From assembly GCA_963703655.1 (NCBI GenBank), contig CAVPFA010000006.1, positions 582,774 through 646,773 on the forward strand: a stretch of 64,000 nucleotides of DNA. Direction: 5' to 3'. This DNA is from CAVPFA01 sp963703655. GTDB lineage: Bacteria > Actinomycetota > Acidimicrobiia > Acidimicrobiales > Bog-793. A model generated the notes under the pieces. The model had not been told where the DNA came from and did no database searches. It saw nothing but the letters and a program-made list of their open reading frames with translations. Made by a program: the position numbers and the translations under genes. Shown piece by piece: positions 48,068 to 57,097 of the stretch (position 1 is the first letter of the stretch; every line of letters starts with the position of its first letter).

Positions 48068-48614
48068 CTGCGATCCTTGTCGTCGGCACGTGAGAGTCGG
48101 CACCTTCGATGTGCGTCTGCTGCATCTGACGCGCCAGCTGCCGGCGGGCCCGGTGAATCCTGATTGCGAGCGCGTTCTTCGAGCACCCGAGGACCTCGGC
48201 AGCCTCTTCGTTGCTCAGCTCGTCCCAGGTCACCATCCGCAGCACCTCCTGATCCTTCGAGGCGAGACGACTGAATGCCCATTCGAGACGGACCGCCGCC
48301 GGGTTCTCACCGGGGCTTGCCGCGGGCTCAGCGGCGATCCGATCGCGCAATCGACCGCGCCGAAGCTCGGCCCGGTAGTGGTGCCACAACGTTCGTCGAG
48401 CCACCCCGACGAGCCATGCTCGCGACTCCTGACCGACCGGCATCTGGCCGATCCGTCGCCAGGCCGTCGCGAAGACCTCGGCGACGAGGTCTGGTACGTC
48501 CGACCGGTTCTGAACCCGCGCCCCGACATAGCCGTAGATCGTCTTCAGGTTCTCCTCGTAGACGCGGCGAAACTGCGACTCGTGATCCTGCGCCTCAGAT
48601 CCCTCGTCGGTCAC
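48054..48614 (-). CDS. ECF-type RNA polymerase sigma factor
   Basis: Sigma-70 family factor of the extracytoplasmic-function class, 186 residues. Region 2 covers FRRVYEENLKTIYGYVGARV and VAEVFATAWRRI; region 4 has QEVLRMVTWDELSNEEAAEVLGCSKNALAIRIHRARRQL, a helix-turn-helix for -35 recognition. It is the first gene of a three-gene minus-strand set with the propeller membrane protein and a lipoprotein. It probably drives a small envelope-related regulon; the promoter it recognises cannot be identified here. Confidence 0.88.
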   Translation of the reverse strand: MTDEGSEAQDHESQFRRVYEENLKTIYGYVGARVQNRSDVPDLVAEVFATAWRRIGQMPVGQESRAWLVGVARRTLWHHYRAELRRGRLRDRIAAEPAASPGENPAAVRLEWAFSRLASKDQEVLRMVTWDELSNEEAAEVLGCSKNALAIRIHRARRQLARQMQQTHIEGADSHVPTTRIADERH

Positions 48615-48777
48615 TCGATTCTTGTCCGCCCTCTCCGCATTGCCCCAGCAAATTACAAATGCCCGGGCCGACCGAAATTCTTTCGGTGATCACTGAGGCG
48701 ATTGCGAAGAACGCGGTAGGCGGTCCCGCCCCACGGAGAATGAACGGACGTTGCGTTCCTGCCCTCGGAGCGGCTCA

Positions 48778-49325
48778 CTAACTCGAAGCGGTCCCGTCGA
48801 ATGCGATGTAGACCGCGGTCAAGACGCCGCTTGTTGAGCCACTGGTGGCGGGATTGAGCAGAATCGCCGGCGCAGCGCAGAACCCAGGCAGGGTGACACG
48901 CGCGTGAATGTGAGCATCTCCGCCAGAAGAGAACGCAACCGGAGCGGTCGTGGCCACCGCCGCGCCGTCGCAGAACACCGAAGCTGCCAAGTCCGGCACC
49001 GGGTTGGCCTTGGTCATCGTGAGCACCAACCCACGCACGTCAACCTCTAGTGCCCCTCTATTACCAAGCCGGGCGTGCCCGTGGTCAATGGTCCAAGCAG
49101 CACCGCCAGCCACTACTCCGAATATCATCGGGTCGGTCGGCACGCTGGGTGCCACAGACGCGCTGATTATCGCCGACTCGCGCCGCCCGTGGTGGTGGGG
49201 TGGTGGGCCCCCTTTTGAGGATGAGACGGTGCGGCTGCGCTAGAACTCAGGCCCACCAGGCATCCTGTCGCAACCAGAGCACCCGTGACGATGGCTATGG
49301 ATGACACTCGCAGGAAACGTGACAT
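48778..49325 (-). CDS. small secreted protein, frameshifted
   Basis: The first part, starting at the ATG at 49,325 with a GGAGGACAG ribosome-binding site, encodes a signal peptide (RVSSIAIVTGALVATGCLVGL). That frame stops at a TAA near 49,170. The second part, in a neighbouring frame, reads without stop from about 49,205 to 48,778 and has secreted-protein character (HARLGNRGALEVDVRGLVLTM, VFCDGAAVATTAP). A one-base shift in the AAAAGGGGG run (plus strand 49,207-49,215) joins them through a proline/histidine linker. The joined product would be about 180 residues, of unknown function, and divergent from the GntR gene. The shift may be a sequencing indel or a phase-variable tract. Confidence 0.6.
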
Positions 49326-49374
49326 TTCTGTCCTCCATTCGATATCGGTGGCGCAAGGCTAGACGGTGACTCTG

Positions 49375-49402
49375 TTGACGTGGGCCTGGCGTGGCGTATA
49401 GT
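49375..49402 (+). promoter_or_regulatory. sigma-70-type promoter of the GntR gene
   Basis: TTGACG at 49,375-49,380 and TATAGT at 49,397-49,402 are separated by 16 bases, close to the consensus. Transcription would begin about seven bases on, at or next to the ATG at 49,409. The message would then be leaderless, which fits the absence of a ribosome-binding site and is common in actinobacteria. The GntR product may bind here to regulate itself. Confidence 0.65.
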
Positions 49403-49408
49403 CACATT

Positions 49409-49771
49409 ATGAGTAGTACTACGCCGAAGCTGGAAATCGATCCCGACAGCCCTGTCCCCTTGCACGAACAGGTGGCCGCCGCAATACGTCGGGCCATCGC
49501 CGACGGCGAGGCAAAGCCCGGTGAGCGGCTACCTCCGGCTCGCGACCTCGCCAAGGTTCTCGGCGTGAACTCGAACACTGTGTTTCGCTCCCTGCACACC
49601 CTTCGCGACGAAGGTCTGTTGGAGTTCTCACGCGGCCGCGGCGTGTCGGTCACAGGCCTCGCTCCACACCGCAGCGCCGTTGTCGAGAAGGCCCGGGAAC
49701 TGGTCAAGCTCGCTCGGCATTTCGGTTACCAACCCGACGAGCTGGTACGGATCATCGAGCAGATCTCCTGA
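49409..49771 (+). CDS. GntR-family regulator (YtrA-like, short)
   Basis: Transcription regulator of 120 residues with a winged helix-turn-helix: DPDSPVPLHEQVAAAIRRAI, the GERLPPARDLAKVLGVNSNTVFRSLHTL recognition region and LLEFSRGRGVSVTG wing. It has only a short C-terminal helical part, as in the YtrA subfamily. The ATG at 49,409 is fixed by the promoter immediately upstream. The next genes on the strand are the SCP2 protein and the debranching enzyme, 90 bases downstream. Confidence 0.87.
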   Translation: MSSTTPKLEIDPDSPVPLHEQVAAAIRRAIADGEAKPGERLPPARDLAKVLGVNSNTVFRSLHTLRDEGLLEFSRGRGVSVTGLAPHRSAVVEKARELVKLARHFGYQPDELVRIIEQIS

Positions 49772-49863
49772 CCGGGTAGGCGGGCGGCGGCCTGGCTTAG
49801 ACTCACCAACGGGCATGAGACGACGTGATAACGCAGGGATGCAGGAGGAGCCGTGTGCCTCCA

Positions 49864-50256
49864 ATGAGCTCGGTAACGAGCCGCTCAGGAGATTCGACAA
49901 AGAGGTTCTTCTGCGATATCGCGAATCGCGGCCCCGTGCCTCTGCTACGGAACGTAATGGGGACGGTCCGGTTCGATCTGGCGGGCGGTGGTCACACCGA
50001 GCACTGGTTCGTCACCCTCAACAAGGGTGAGGTGGCGGTGTCGCACCGCAACGGAAGAGCAGATGCCGTCGTCCGGGTCGACCGAGCCCTTTTCGACGAG
50101 CTCGCCGCGGGTGCAAGGAACGCCGAGGCTGCGCATCTGCGCGGCGCCATGGACGTGGAAGGCAACCTTGCTTTGGCGATGCAGTTCCTGCGGTTGCTCC
50201 CAGGTCCGCCTCGAACCCGGCGTTCCCGCGGCTCTGCGAAGAGGCCGACGCGATGA
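49864..50256 (+). CDS. SCP2 sterol-carrier-domain protein
   Basis: Small protein of about 130 residues with an SCP2-like fold: GTVRFDLAGGGHTEHWFVTLNKGEVAVSH, the ADAVVRVDRALFDELAAG helix and HLRGAMDVEGNLALAMQFLRLLPG. Such domains bind lipids or act as accessory modules. The ATG at 49,864 is preferred over an in-frame GTG at 49,825, with AGGAGG about 13 bases upstream. The stop overlaps the ATG of the debranching gene (ATGA), indicating a coupled operon. The link between the two functions is unknown. Confidence 0.78.
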   Translation: MSSVTSRSGDSTKRFFCDIANRGPVPLLRNVMGTVRFDLAGGGHTEHWFVTLNKGEVAVSHRNGRADAVVRVDRALFDELAAGARNAEAAHLRGAMDVEGNLALAMQFLRLLPGPPRTRRSRGSAKRPTR

Positions 50257-50771
50257 GCAATGATTCGGTCCAGATCCTCGAAGGAAACACATTCGTGGTG
50301 AGTGACGCCCGTGGCGACATTGAAGCCTCGCTGACCGACCCGACCGGCCTCTTCTCGTTCGACACCAGATTCCTGTCCAAGTGGGTGCTCACCATCGATG
50401 GGCATCGGTTGAATGCACTTTCGACCGACGACCTCCATTACTTCGAGACCCGTTTCTTTCTCGTACCGGAAACCGGCACGGTATATGTCGACGCGAAGCT
50501 CTCGGTGATACGGCAACGTTCCGTCGCGGACGGATTTCGCGAGACGCTCACGATCTTGAACCACGACGACCAGCAACTGGAGTTGCAGGTCCAGATGGAG
50601 GTTGGCAACGATTTCGCCGATCTGTTCGAGGTGAAGGACGCCCTGAAGAAGAAGGGCAGTTATTACCACCGCATCGACGACAATCGGTTGGTCCTGGGAT
50701 ACGTTCGCGACACTTATGAGCGTCAGACCTGGATCTCCTCCTCGTCCGGTGCGGCCATCGATGAGGCCCCG
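50253..50771 (+). pseudogene. glycogen-debranching-type enzyme, 5' fragment (interrupted)
   Basis: First 173 codons of an amylo-alpha-1,6-glucosidase/glycogen debranching N-terminal domain protein. Motifs include ILEGNTFVVSDARGDI, LFSFDTRFLSKWVLTIDG, VGNDFADLFEVKD and the end YERQTWISSSS. Coding stops matching at 50,771, where a minus-strand retroelement begins, and resumes in register at 52,192. If bases 50,772-52,191 are removed the two parts form one open frame of about 690 codons, normal for the family. The intron is on the opposite strand and could not splice out of this message, so the full enzyme cannot be made. Confidence 0.85.
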
Positions 50772-51830
50772 GGCCGCACGATCCCGGGCGGCATTGCGCC
50801 CGAACTCGATGAGCCTGGTCTTGTCGGGATGCAAATCCAGGCCGAACTTCGAGAATCGCTCTCGGAGGTCGATGAGGAACTGCTCGGCGTCGGACTTGTA
50901 CTCGAACCCGGCTACGAAGTCGTCGGCGAACCTCACGATGATGACGTCACCGTGGGCGTGCCGCTTCCTCCATTGCCGGACCCATCGGTCGAGGACGTAG
51001 TGGAGGTAGACATTGGCGAGCAACGGAGAAGCCGATGCCCCCTGAGGGGCACCGGTCTCGCTCGCCGTCCACTCCCCGTCTTCGATCACCCCTGCGCTCA
51101 GCCACTTTCGGATGAGCCGCAGTACCCGCTTGTCCGCTATCCGGTGCTCGAGGAACCTCGTGAGCCAATCGTGATCGAGATTGGTGAAAAATTCTTTCAC
51201 GTCGGCGTCAAGCACCCAGTTCACCTTTTTCCGTTCGATCCCGACCGTGAGGGCGTCGAGCGCATCGTGCGGTCGGCGCCCGGGTCGGAACCCGTAGGAA
51301 AAGCCCAGGAAGTCCTCCTCGTAGATGGCGTTGAGCACCTCGACGACGGCCCGCTGAAGGATCTTGTCCTCCAGCGTGGCGATGCCGAGCGGCCGGAGCC
51401 GCCCGTCCGCCTTCTCGATGTACGCCCTGCGAGACGGACTTGCCCGGTATGCCCCGCTGTTGACTCTGGCGAGCAGTCCCTGGAGGTTCGCTTCCAGGTC
51501 CTCCCCGTAGGAATCCCACGTCACCCCGTCGATCCCCGGTGCGGCCAGGGGGCGGATCGCCCAGTAGGCCTTCCAGAGACGGTCGAAGTCGACATGGTGC
51601 AGCAAGGCGGTGAACCGTGCATCCTTGTCCTTGCGTGCTGCTTTGCGCACACGGTCCAGCCCGCTTGACACGTCAGGCCCGGCACTGCGTCCGGGACGTG
51701 TTGGGTCGTCCGTGTTCCCCTCGGCCAGCCCCCTTTCCTCCACCACCTCCGCACCGACGGCCGACGCCATCGCCTTGTTCGGCGGCTTCGCAGGTACTAC
51801 GGGGCTGTCAGACTTCCCACGCTCGTTCAT
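50772..51830 (-). pseudogene. ltrA: group II intron reverse transcriptase, C-terminally truncated
   Basis: Reverse transcriptase of group II introns, normally about 420 or more residues with an X/maturase domain. Present are the start MNERGKSDSPVVPAKPP, the FTALLHHVDFDRLWKAY segment, AAPGIDGVTW, RPLGIATLEDKILQRAV, FSYGFRPGRRPHDALDAL, DADVKEFFTNLDHDWL, PQGASASPLLANVYLHYVLD and the catalytic FADD in IIVRFADDFVAGF (usually YADD). It ends after HPDKTRLIEFGRNAARDRAARG, where the element stops; the frame then runs on artificially into antisense of the debranching gene. Thumb, maturase and any endonuclease domain are missing. Confidence 0.85.
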
Positions 51831-52191
51831 CCCAGGATTACGGCCTTGGCCTTGCCCGAGCGGCCCGACGGGCGATCAACCCGAGGGGCGAGTGTGGGAT
51901 CTCCCGGTTCTCGCGCATGGAGATTCCGTACATGCACAGGTTCTTCGACCGCGCGGGGTCCGCAAGCAGCTCGCGAATCGCGCGGCCTGCGATGTGGCCT
52001 TCCGCTCATTTCGACAGCGTCGGCACCCCGGTCTCGTTGATTTCGCGGCTCAATAGCCCAGCCTGCACGCACCCCTATCCAACGCTTCGCCGCCGCCCTT
52101 GCGGACGACAACGCATGGTCGGGGCCGTCGCGGGTCGCTACCCCTTCAACGTAGAGCGTCTTCCTCTCCTTCTCCATGCCGGTTTATCCCG
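50772..52191 (-). mobile_element. group II intron-like retroelement, 3'-truncated
   Basis: Insertion of about 1,420 bases within the debranching enzyme gene. Reading on the minus strand, it begins with a GC-rich region of about 360 bases without convincing protein coding, the place of the 5' ribozyme domains, and then encodes an intron-type reverse transcriptase. CCCG is present at both edges (50,768-50,771 and 52,188-52,191), either a short target duplication or microhomology. The reverse transcriptase stops matching at the left edge, before its thumb/maturase region, so the 3' part with domains V and VI is absent. The element is therefore unlikely to move or splice on its own. Confidence 0.82.
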
Positions 52192-53742
52192 GCGCTCCGG
52201 AAATTCACCTTCGCCGTACGTCTCGAACCGCACGGCAGCTGGACGACCGAGCTCGACGTCGCGGTGGTACTTGTCCCTGCGAACGGCCCGCTAGATCGAG
52301 CTGGCAGGTCGGGCCGGAACGGGCGGCCCGACATGGCCCGAGGGCTCGACAAGTGGCTCGGACGGGCACCCCGTCTCGAATGCGACTGGGATGAGCTGAA
52401 GGTGACTTACCGACGAAGTTTGGTGGATCTCGCTGCCCTCCGGTTCACCACTCGGACCATGCCCAATCGATACCTTCCCGCGGCCGGTCTCCCATGGTTC
52501 ATGACCATGTTCGGGCGTGACAGCATCATCACGAGCCTTCAGACCCTCCCCTTCGTGCCGGAACTGGCGGCAACCACGCTTATGGCGCTGGGTGAGCGAC
52601 AGGGTAGCGTCATCGACGACTTCCGAGACGAAGATCCTGGCCGGATCCTCCACGAAATGCGGTTCGGCGAAATGACGGCTTTCGAGGAGCGGCCTCATTC
52701 GCCTTACTACGGATGCGCTGACGCCACCCCGTTGTACGTGGTCCTACTTGACGAGTACGAGCGCTGGACCGGCGACACAAAGCTCGTCCGCGAGCTCGAG
52801 TTCGAAGCTCGAGCGGCGCTCAACTGGATCGACGAGTACGCCGATCTACAGGGCAACGGCTTCGTCTCATATCAACGGCGCAACGAGAAAACCGGCCTCG
52901 CGAACCAATGCTGGAAGGACTCATGGGACTCGATCGCCTACCGAGACGGCACCCTGCCTGGCTTTCCCCGGGCAACGTGCGAGCTGCAGGGCTACGCCTA
53001 CGACGCAAAAATGCGGGGCGCTCGGTTGGCGCGACGATTTTGGCGTGACCCGGCACTCGCCGACAGACTCGAAAAGGAGGCGGCAGACCTGAAGCGCCGC
53101 TTCAACCGTGACTTCTGGGTCGAGAACGGCGAGTACTTCGCGATCGCCCTCGAGGTCGACGGTCGCCAGGTCGACTCGCTCACGTCCAACAACGGTCATC
53201 TGCTATGGAGCGGCATCGTCGAGAAGTCCAAGGCCCGGGCCGTTGTGCGCCACCTGATGGGTCCTCGCCTTTACTCGGGTTGGGGCGTGCGGACCATGGC
53301 CGAAGGGGAGGGGCGCTACAACCCAATCGGTTACCACGTCGGCACGGTATGGCCCTTCGACAACTCCTTCATCGCCTGGGGCCTCCGGCGCTACGGGTTC
53401 AAAGAGGAGGCCGCCCGCATCGCCGGTGGCATCCTCGACGCTGCAGTTTTCTTCGATGGTCGGCTTCCCGAGGCGTTCGGCGGCTACCCGCGGGAGGTGA
53501 CCAAGTATCCGGTGCAATATCCGACGGCGTGCTCCCCCCAGGCGTGGTCGACCGGCGCGCCCTTGCTACTGCTGAGCACCATGCTCGGGCTCGAGCCAAT
53601 CGGGGACCACCTGGTGGTGGATCCGGCCCTACCAGCAAACATCGGCCGACTGGAACTGCTCGACATCCCCGGACGGTGGGGCCGGATTGACGCCTTCGGG
53701 CGGGGCCGTGTGGACACCCTCCGCACGTCGTCTCGCCGTTAG
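52192..53742 (+). pseudogene. glycogen-debranching-type enzyme, 3' fragment (interrupted)
   Basis: Remaining 517 codons of the interrupted enzyme, starting with LRKFTFAVRLEPHGSW. It contains the whole alpha/alpha-barrel glycoside hydrolase region: LPWFMTMFGRDSIITSLQTL, HEMRFGEMTAFEE, YYGCADATPLYVVLLDEY, CWKDSWDSIAYRDG, LQGYAYDAKMRGARLARRF and GRYNPIGYHVGTVWPFDNS. Because the catalytic domain is intact, an internal start such as the ATG at 52,333 could still give a shortened protein. The restored protein would be about 689 residues. Family members act on 1,6-linked glucans or trehalose-like sugars. Confidence 0.85.
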
Positions 53743-53788
53743 CGAGCAGGACGTGGCGGCCCACTGCTGCGCCTTGTCCGACCCAACT

Positions 53789-55003
53789 TCAGGTGCCGGG
53801 GCGCGATCCGGCTGCGCGGGTGAGGGGCCGGTCTCGTCCTGCGAGGTAGCCGGCGCCTCCTTGCAGGACGAGCAGCGCGAGGAGCACGGTTAAGGGCAGA
53901 CTCCAGTTGTGCGCGACGTCGTACAGCGCACCGACCAGGGCCGGACCGATCGAGGCGATTAGGTACCCGATCCCTTGGGCCATTCCCGAGAGCGCCATCG
54001 CCTCGTGCTCGTTGCGAGACCGGATCACCATCATCATGAGCACCAGACTGATAGCTGATCCCTGACCGCAACCCAGCAGGATCGCCCAAAGCGCGTCGAG
54101 ATGGCGCGGGTCAACGAGCAGCCCCAGCGTCGCGACTGCGACAAGAGCGACGGATCCGAGCACCCAGACACGGACGTCGGTGAGCCGGTGGACGATCCAG
54201 GGCGTTAGGAGCGCGGCGACGATTCCGAAGGCGTTGCTGACTGCCAGCAGGAGGCCGGCGGTGATGACGGGGACGCCCCGGTCGTGGAACACGGTCGGAA
54301 GCCACGCGAGCGCCGAGTAGAACTCCAACGACTGTACGCCCATGAACAGCGTGATCGACCAGGCGACGGGGTTCCTCCACATCGTCGCAATCTGCTCGCT
54401 GAGGACCTGGGTCTCTGGGGCCGGGCGCCCGTGTGACCTCATCGGCACGATCACCGCGATCGCCACCACGACCGGGATCGCCCAGGCACCGGCGGCAAGC
54501 CGCCAGTCCCCTCCGAGCGCCCGGGCGAGCGGCGCCGTGGCACCGGCCGCGAGTGCGGCGCCGGCGGTCAGCGTCGCCGTGTAGAGGCCGGTAATGACGC
54601 CAATATGACCGGGGAAGTCGCGCTTCACGATGCCTGGCATGAGGACGTTCGCGATGGCCACCGCCGTGCCGATCAACAGTGTGCCAAGGAAAAGACCGAC
54701 ATAGTCCGTCGAACGAACGACAATGCCGGCGAGCAACGCGACGAGGCAGCCGAGCAGGACTGTGCCGGTCCCTCGGCGACGCACGAGACGCGGAGCGAGG
54801 GGGGCCAGGACGCCGAAGCAGATCAGCGGCAGTGTCGTGAGCAGTCCCGCCCCGGCGGCGGACAGCCCCGTGGATCGCTGGATCTCCCCGAGAACCGGCG
54901 AGACCGCCGCGATCGACGGCCGCAGGTTCAGCGAGACGAGTAGCAGGCCTAGAGCGACCAAGAAACGGCGTCGGCGCGTACCTGCTGTCGAGGGCTCAGG
55001 CAC
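53789..55003 (-). CDS. MFS transporter, CynX/NimT type
   Basis: Major facilitator of 404 residues with twelve hydrophobic helices. The N-terminus LVSLNLRPSIAAVSPVLGEI and the GVLAPLAPRLVRRRG loop are characteristic of the CynX/NimT (cyanate or 2-nitroimidazole) subfamily; GMAQGIGYLIASIGPALVGAL lies in a late helix. Substrate is not predictable. It is convergent with the debranching enzyme and 24 bases upstream of a SnoaL-like gene start region on the same strand. Confidence 0.88.
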   Translation of the reverse strand: MPEPSTAGTRRRRFLVALGLLLVSLNLRPSIAAVSPVLGEIQRSTGLSAAGAGLLTTLPLICFGVLAPLAPRLVRRRGTGTVLLGCLVALLAGIVVRSTDYVGLFLGTLLIGTAVAIANVLMPGIVKRDFPGHIGVITGLYTATLTAGAALAAGATAPLARALGGDWRLAAGAWAIPVVVAIAVIVPMRSHGRPAPETQVLSEQIATMWRNPVAWSITLFMGVQSLEFYSALAWLPTVFHDRGVPVITAGLLLAVSNAFGIVAALLTPWIVHRLTDVRVWVLGSVALVAVATLGLLVDPRHLDALWAILLGCGQGSAISLVLMMMVIRSRNEHEAMALSGMAQGIGYLIASIGPALVGALYDVAHNWSLPLTVLLALLVLQGGAGYLAGRDRPLTRAAGSRPGT

Positions 55004-55027
55004 GGAAGACGAGGCTCTGGTTATGCC

Positions 55028-55432
55028 TTACCGCCACTCCTCGTGACTCGCGTCTGCGGCTGCTAGCGCCTCGGCACGGCTGAGGTAGTCCCGCCATCGG
55101 ACGACCTTCCCGTCGCGCAAGGTAAAAACGTTGTAGATCTGGCCAACGGTGTCCAAGTCGCCCGGAATGCCGTTGAACCCAGGTCCGCGGAGACCCACTA
55201 CCACGTGGTCCCCTGCATCGATCGCCTCCATGGCTTCGACAACGAACGGGCCCGCCTTGAACCGGCCTCGGATCACATCCATGGCCTGTTGCCGCCCCTC
55301 GCAGCGGAGCTCGGGTTGGAGCCCCTCCCAAATCACGTCGGGAGCGAGGAGCGCAGCAACTCTTTCTGCGTCTTGTTCCCGCACAGCGTCGACGAGCCCG
55401 CCGAGGATTATCTCGATATTGAGTCTGGCCAT
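55028..55432 (-). CDS. SnoaL-like (NTF2-fold) protein
   Basis: Small protein of 134 residues with the cone-shaped NTF2/SnoaL pattern: LVDAVREQDAERVAALLAPDVIWEG, an internal GRQQAMDVIRGRF and the C-terminal QIYNVFTLRDGKVVRWRDYLSRAEAL. Members bind or isomerise small molecules; no catalytic residue set is clear. It is the last complete gene of the actinobacterial segment, about 200 bases before the composition change. Confidence 0.82.
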   Translation of the reverse strand: MARLNIEIILGGLVDAVREQDAERVAALLAPDVIWEGLQPELRCEGRQQAMDVIRGRFKAGPFVVEAMEAIDAGDHVVVGLRGPGFNGIPGDLDTVGQIYNVFTLRDGKVVRWRDYLSRAEALAAADASHEEWR

Positions 55433-55599
55433 CGCACTTCCTCTTCAGGTGACTGTCGCGATAGGAGTATGGCACCGGGCTAGGGGTGCCGGTCGTGGCC
55501 GAAGCACGGCCACGACGAACATCGCGATGGGGTGCCGGATCGGTCGCATCACGCCGCCCCTTAGCGAGTACACGATGGTCCTGGCGATCATCCCGTTCC

Positions 55600-55655
55600 C
55601 GGCCAAACCTACGGACACGAAGACTGGCTTGGTGCGCCCTGGCACCGTGACCTAT
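55600..55655. other. junction between two unrelated genomic segments
   Basis: To the left genes are very GC-rich and actinobacterial in kind; to the right they are less GC-rich and acidobacterial. The first right-hand gene, a response regulator, enters at TYIKTLLEVDDY and lacks the first receiver strand and acidic pocket. No IS element, tRNA or repeat is seen here. This fits a chimeric join in assembly. Confidence 0.7.
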
Positions 55656-57010
55656 ATCAAGACCTTGCTCGAGGTCGACGATTACAAAGTTGAAACGGCG
55701 ACCACCGGCGAAGAGGCTCTAGAAAAGATTGAGAAGGGCCTTCATCCCGATCTCGTGTTGCTCGATGTGCTCATGCCGGGCATCGACGGTCTTCAGACGC
55801 TCGAACAACTTCGCCAGAAACAGCCCGGCGCCAAAGTCGTGATGCTCTCCTGCGTCAACGACACGCGCAAGGTGGTTCAGGCGATGAAGCTGGGCGCGCA
55901 GGACTATTTGACCAAGCCCTTTCAGAAAGCCGAACTGGACGCGGTTATTGACCTCAGCCTGGGCCAGGGCAAGCAGACATTCAACGGAGAGGTCGAGGAG
56001 GCTTCGCTGACGATGTTTTCTTCATCGCGGCCAGCCCGGCCATGCGCAAGATTCGTTCGCAAGCGGCTCTGGTCGCGAATGTCGACATCCCGGTATTGCT
56101 GCTCGGCGAGAGCGGCACCGGTAAAGAAGTTCTGGGACGCCTGATTCACAAGCTTTCTCCGCGCGCTCATCGCACCTTCCTTAAAGTGAATTGCGCTGCT
56201 GTCCCTGCCGACCTTCTTGAGAGCGAATTATTCGGATACGAGCCCGGAGCATTCACCGGCGCGACTCACGCGAAACCGGGAAAGTTCGAGATCTGCAACA
56301 AAGGCACGATCTTGCTCGACGAAATCGGCGAGATGCCTCCGTTGCTGCAGGCAAAACTACTGCACGTTTTGCAGGACCAGCAATTCTCGCGCCTGGGCAG
56401 CCGCTCCGTGATCAAGGTCGACGTCCGCATTCTGGCTGCGACGAACATCAACATTCCCGAGGCCCTCGCCGCCAAGCGCCTGCGCGAAGATCTCTACTAC
56501 CGGCTCAATGCTTTCACTTTGAGCCTGCCGCCGCTGCGCGATCGAAAGGAAGAAATTCCTATCCTGCTGAAGCACTCGATGACGCGCATGGCCGAGCGAT
56601 ATGCTCGCAACCCGCTGCCGCTGTCCCCAAACTTGCTGCAAGCCTGCCAGAACCACTCCTGGCCCGGCAATCTGCGTGAGCTGAATAACTTTCTGAAGCG
56701 CTACCTGATTCTCGGAGACGAAAGCCTCGCAGTGAGCGAATTGCTGCCGCGCCCCGACGGTAACGGTGGCGGGAATGGCGACAACTCGTCCCGAGGAGGC
56801 GATACCGGTGGCTTAAAGTCGCTGGCACGCACGGCCAAAGACGAGGCCGAGGCTCTGGCCATTACTCAGGCTCTCGAGCAGACCAACTGGAATCGTAAGC
56901 AGGCCGCGGCCAACCTCCAGATCAGTTACAAGGCGTTGCTCTACAAGATCCGCCAGTACGGAATCGCCGAAGCCAAGGGTGGTCATCATAAACTCTCGGC
57001 AGGCGCGTAA
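55646..57010 (+). CDS. sigma-54-dependent response regulator (NtrC family), 5'-truncated and frameshifted
   Basis: Receiver domain (phosphoacceptor aspartate in LVLLDVLMPGIDG, lysine in YLTKPFQ), AAA+ sigma-54 activator domain (GESGTGKE Walker A, ELFGYEPGAFTGA carrying the GAFTGA loop, Walker B LLDEIGEM) and a Fis-type helix-turn-helix (WNRKQAAANLQISYKALLYKI) at the C-terminus. The first 15 or so receiver residues are missing at the contig junction, and coding shifts frame at about 55,996-56,008; restoring it gives DVFFIAASPAMRKI. It would activate promoters with sigma-54 on phosphorylation by an unseen sensor kinase. Confidence 0.87.
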
Positions 57011-57040
57011 GTTCCAAGTCGTCATTCTTTCGCGAAATTG

Positions 57041-57074
57041 AAAATGCCCACGACGCAAGTCGCGGGCATTTTCC
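57041..57074. terminator. bidirectional intrinsic terminator
   Basis: Inverted repeat AAAATGCCCACGAC / GTCGCGGGCATTTT with a GCAA loop and one mismatch. It is flanked by A-rich and T-rich ends, so it can act on both strands. It sits between the convergent response regulator and SBBP gene. Confidence 0.8.
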
Positions 57075-57097
57075 TTTCATCTGGACAGAGCGCCGGC

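Noticed and set aside
49992..50771. In-frame continuation of the reverse transcriptase across the debranching and SCP2 genes
   Set aside because: It is antisense to well-conserved coding and matches no reverse-transcriptase domain, so it is an accidental open frame of GC-rich DNA.
51827..52177. 116-codon minus-strand frame starting MEKERKTLYVEGVA, directly before the reverse transcriptase
   Set aside because: It lies in the part of the retroelement expected to form 5' ribozyme domains. Its conservation is more likely RNA structure than protein coding.
55445..55645. 66-codon minus-strand frame next to the contig junction
   Set aside because: Basic, short and without a ribosome-binding site. 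It could be the tail of a gene cut at the junction, but nothing supports a family.
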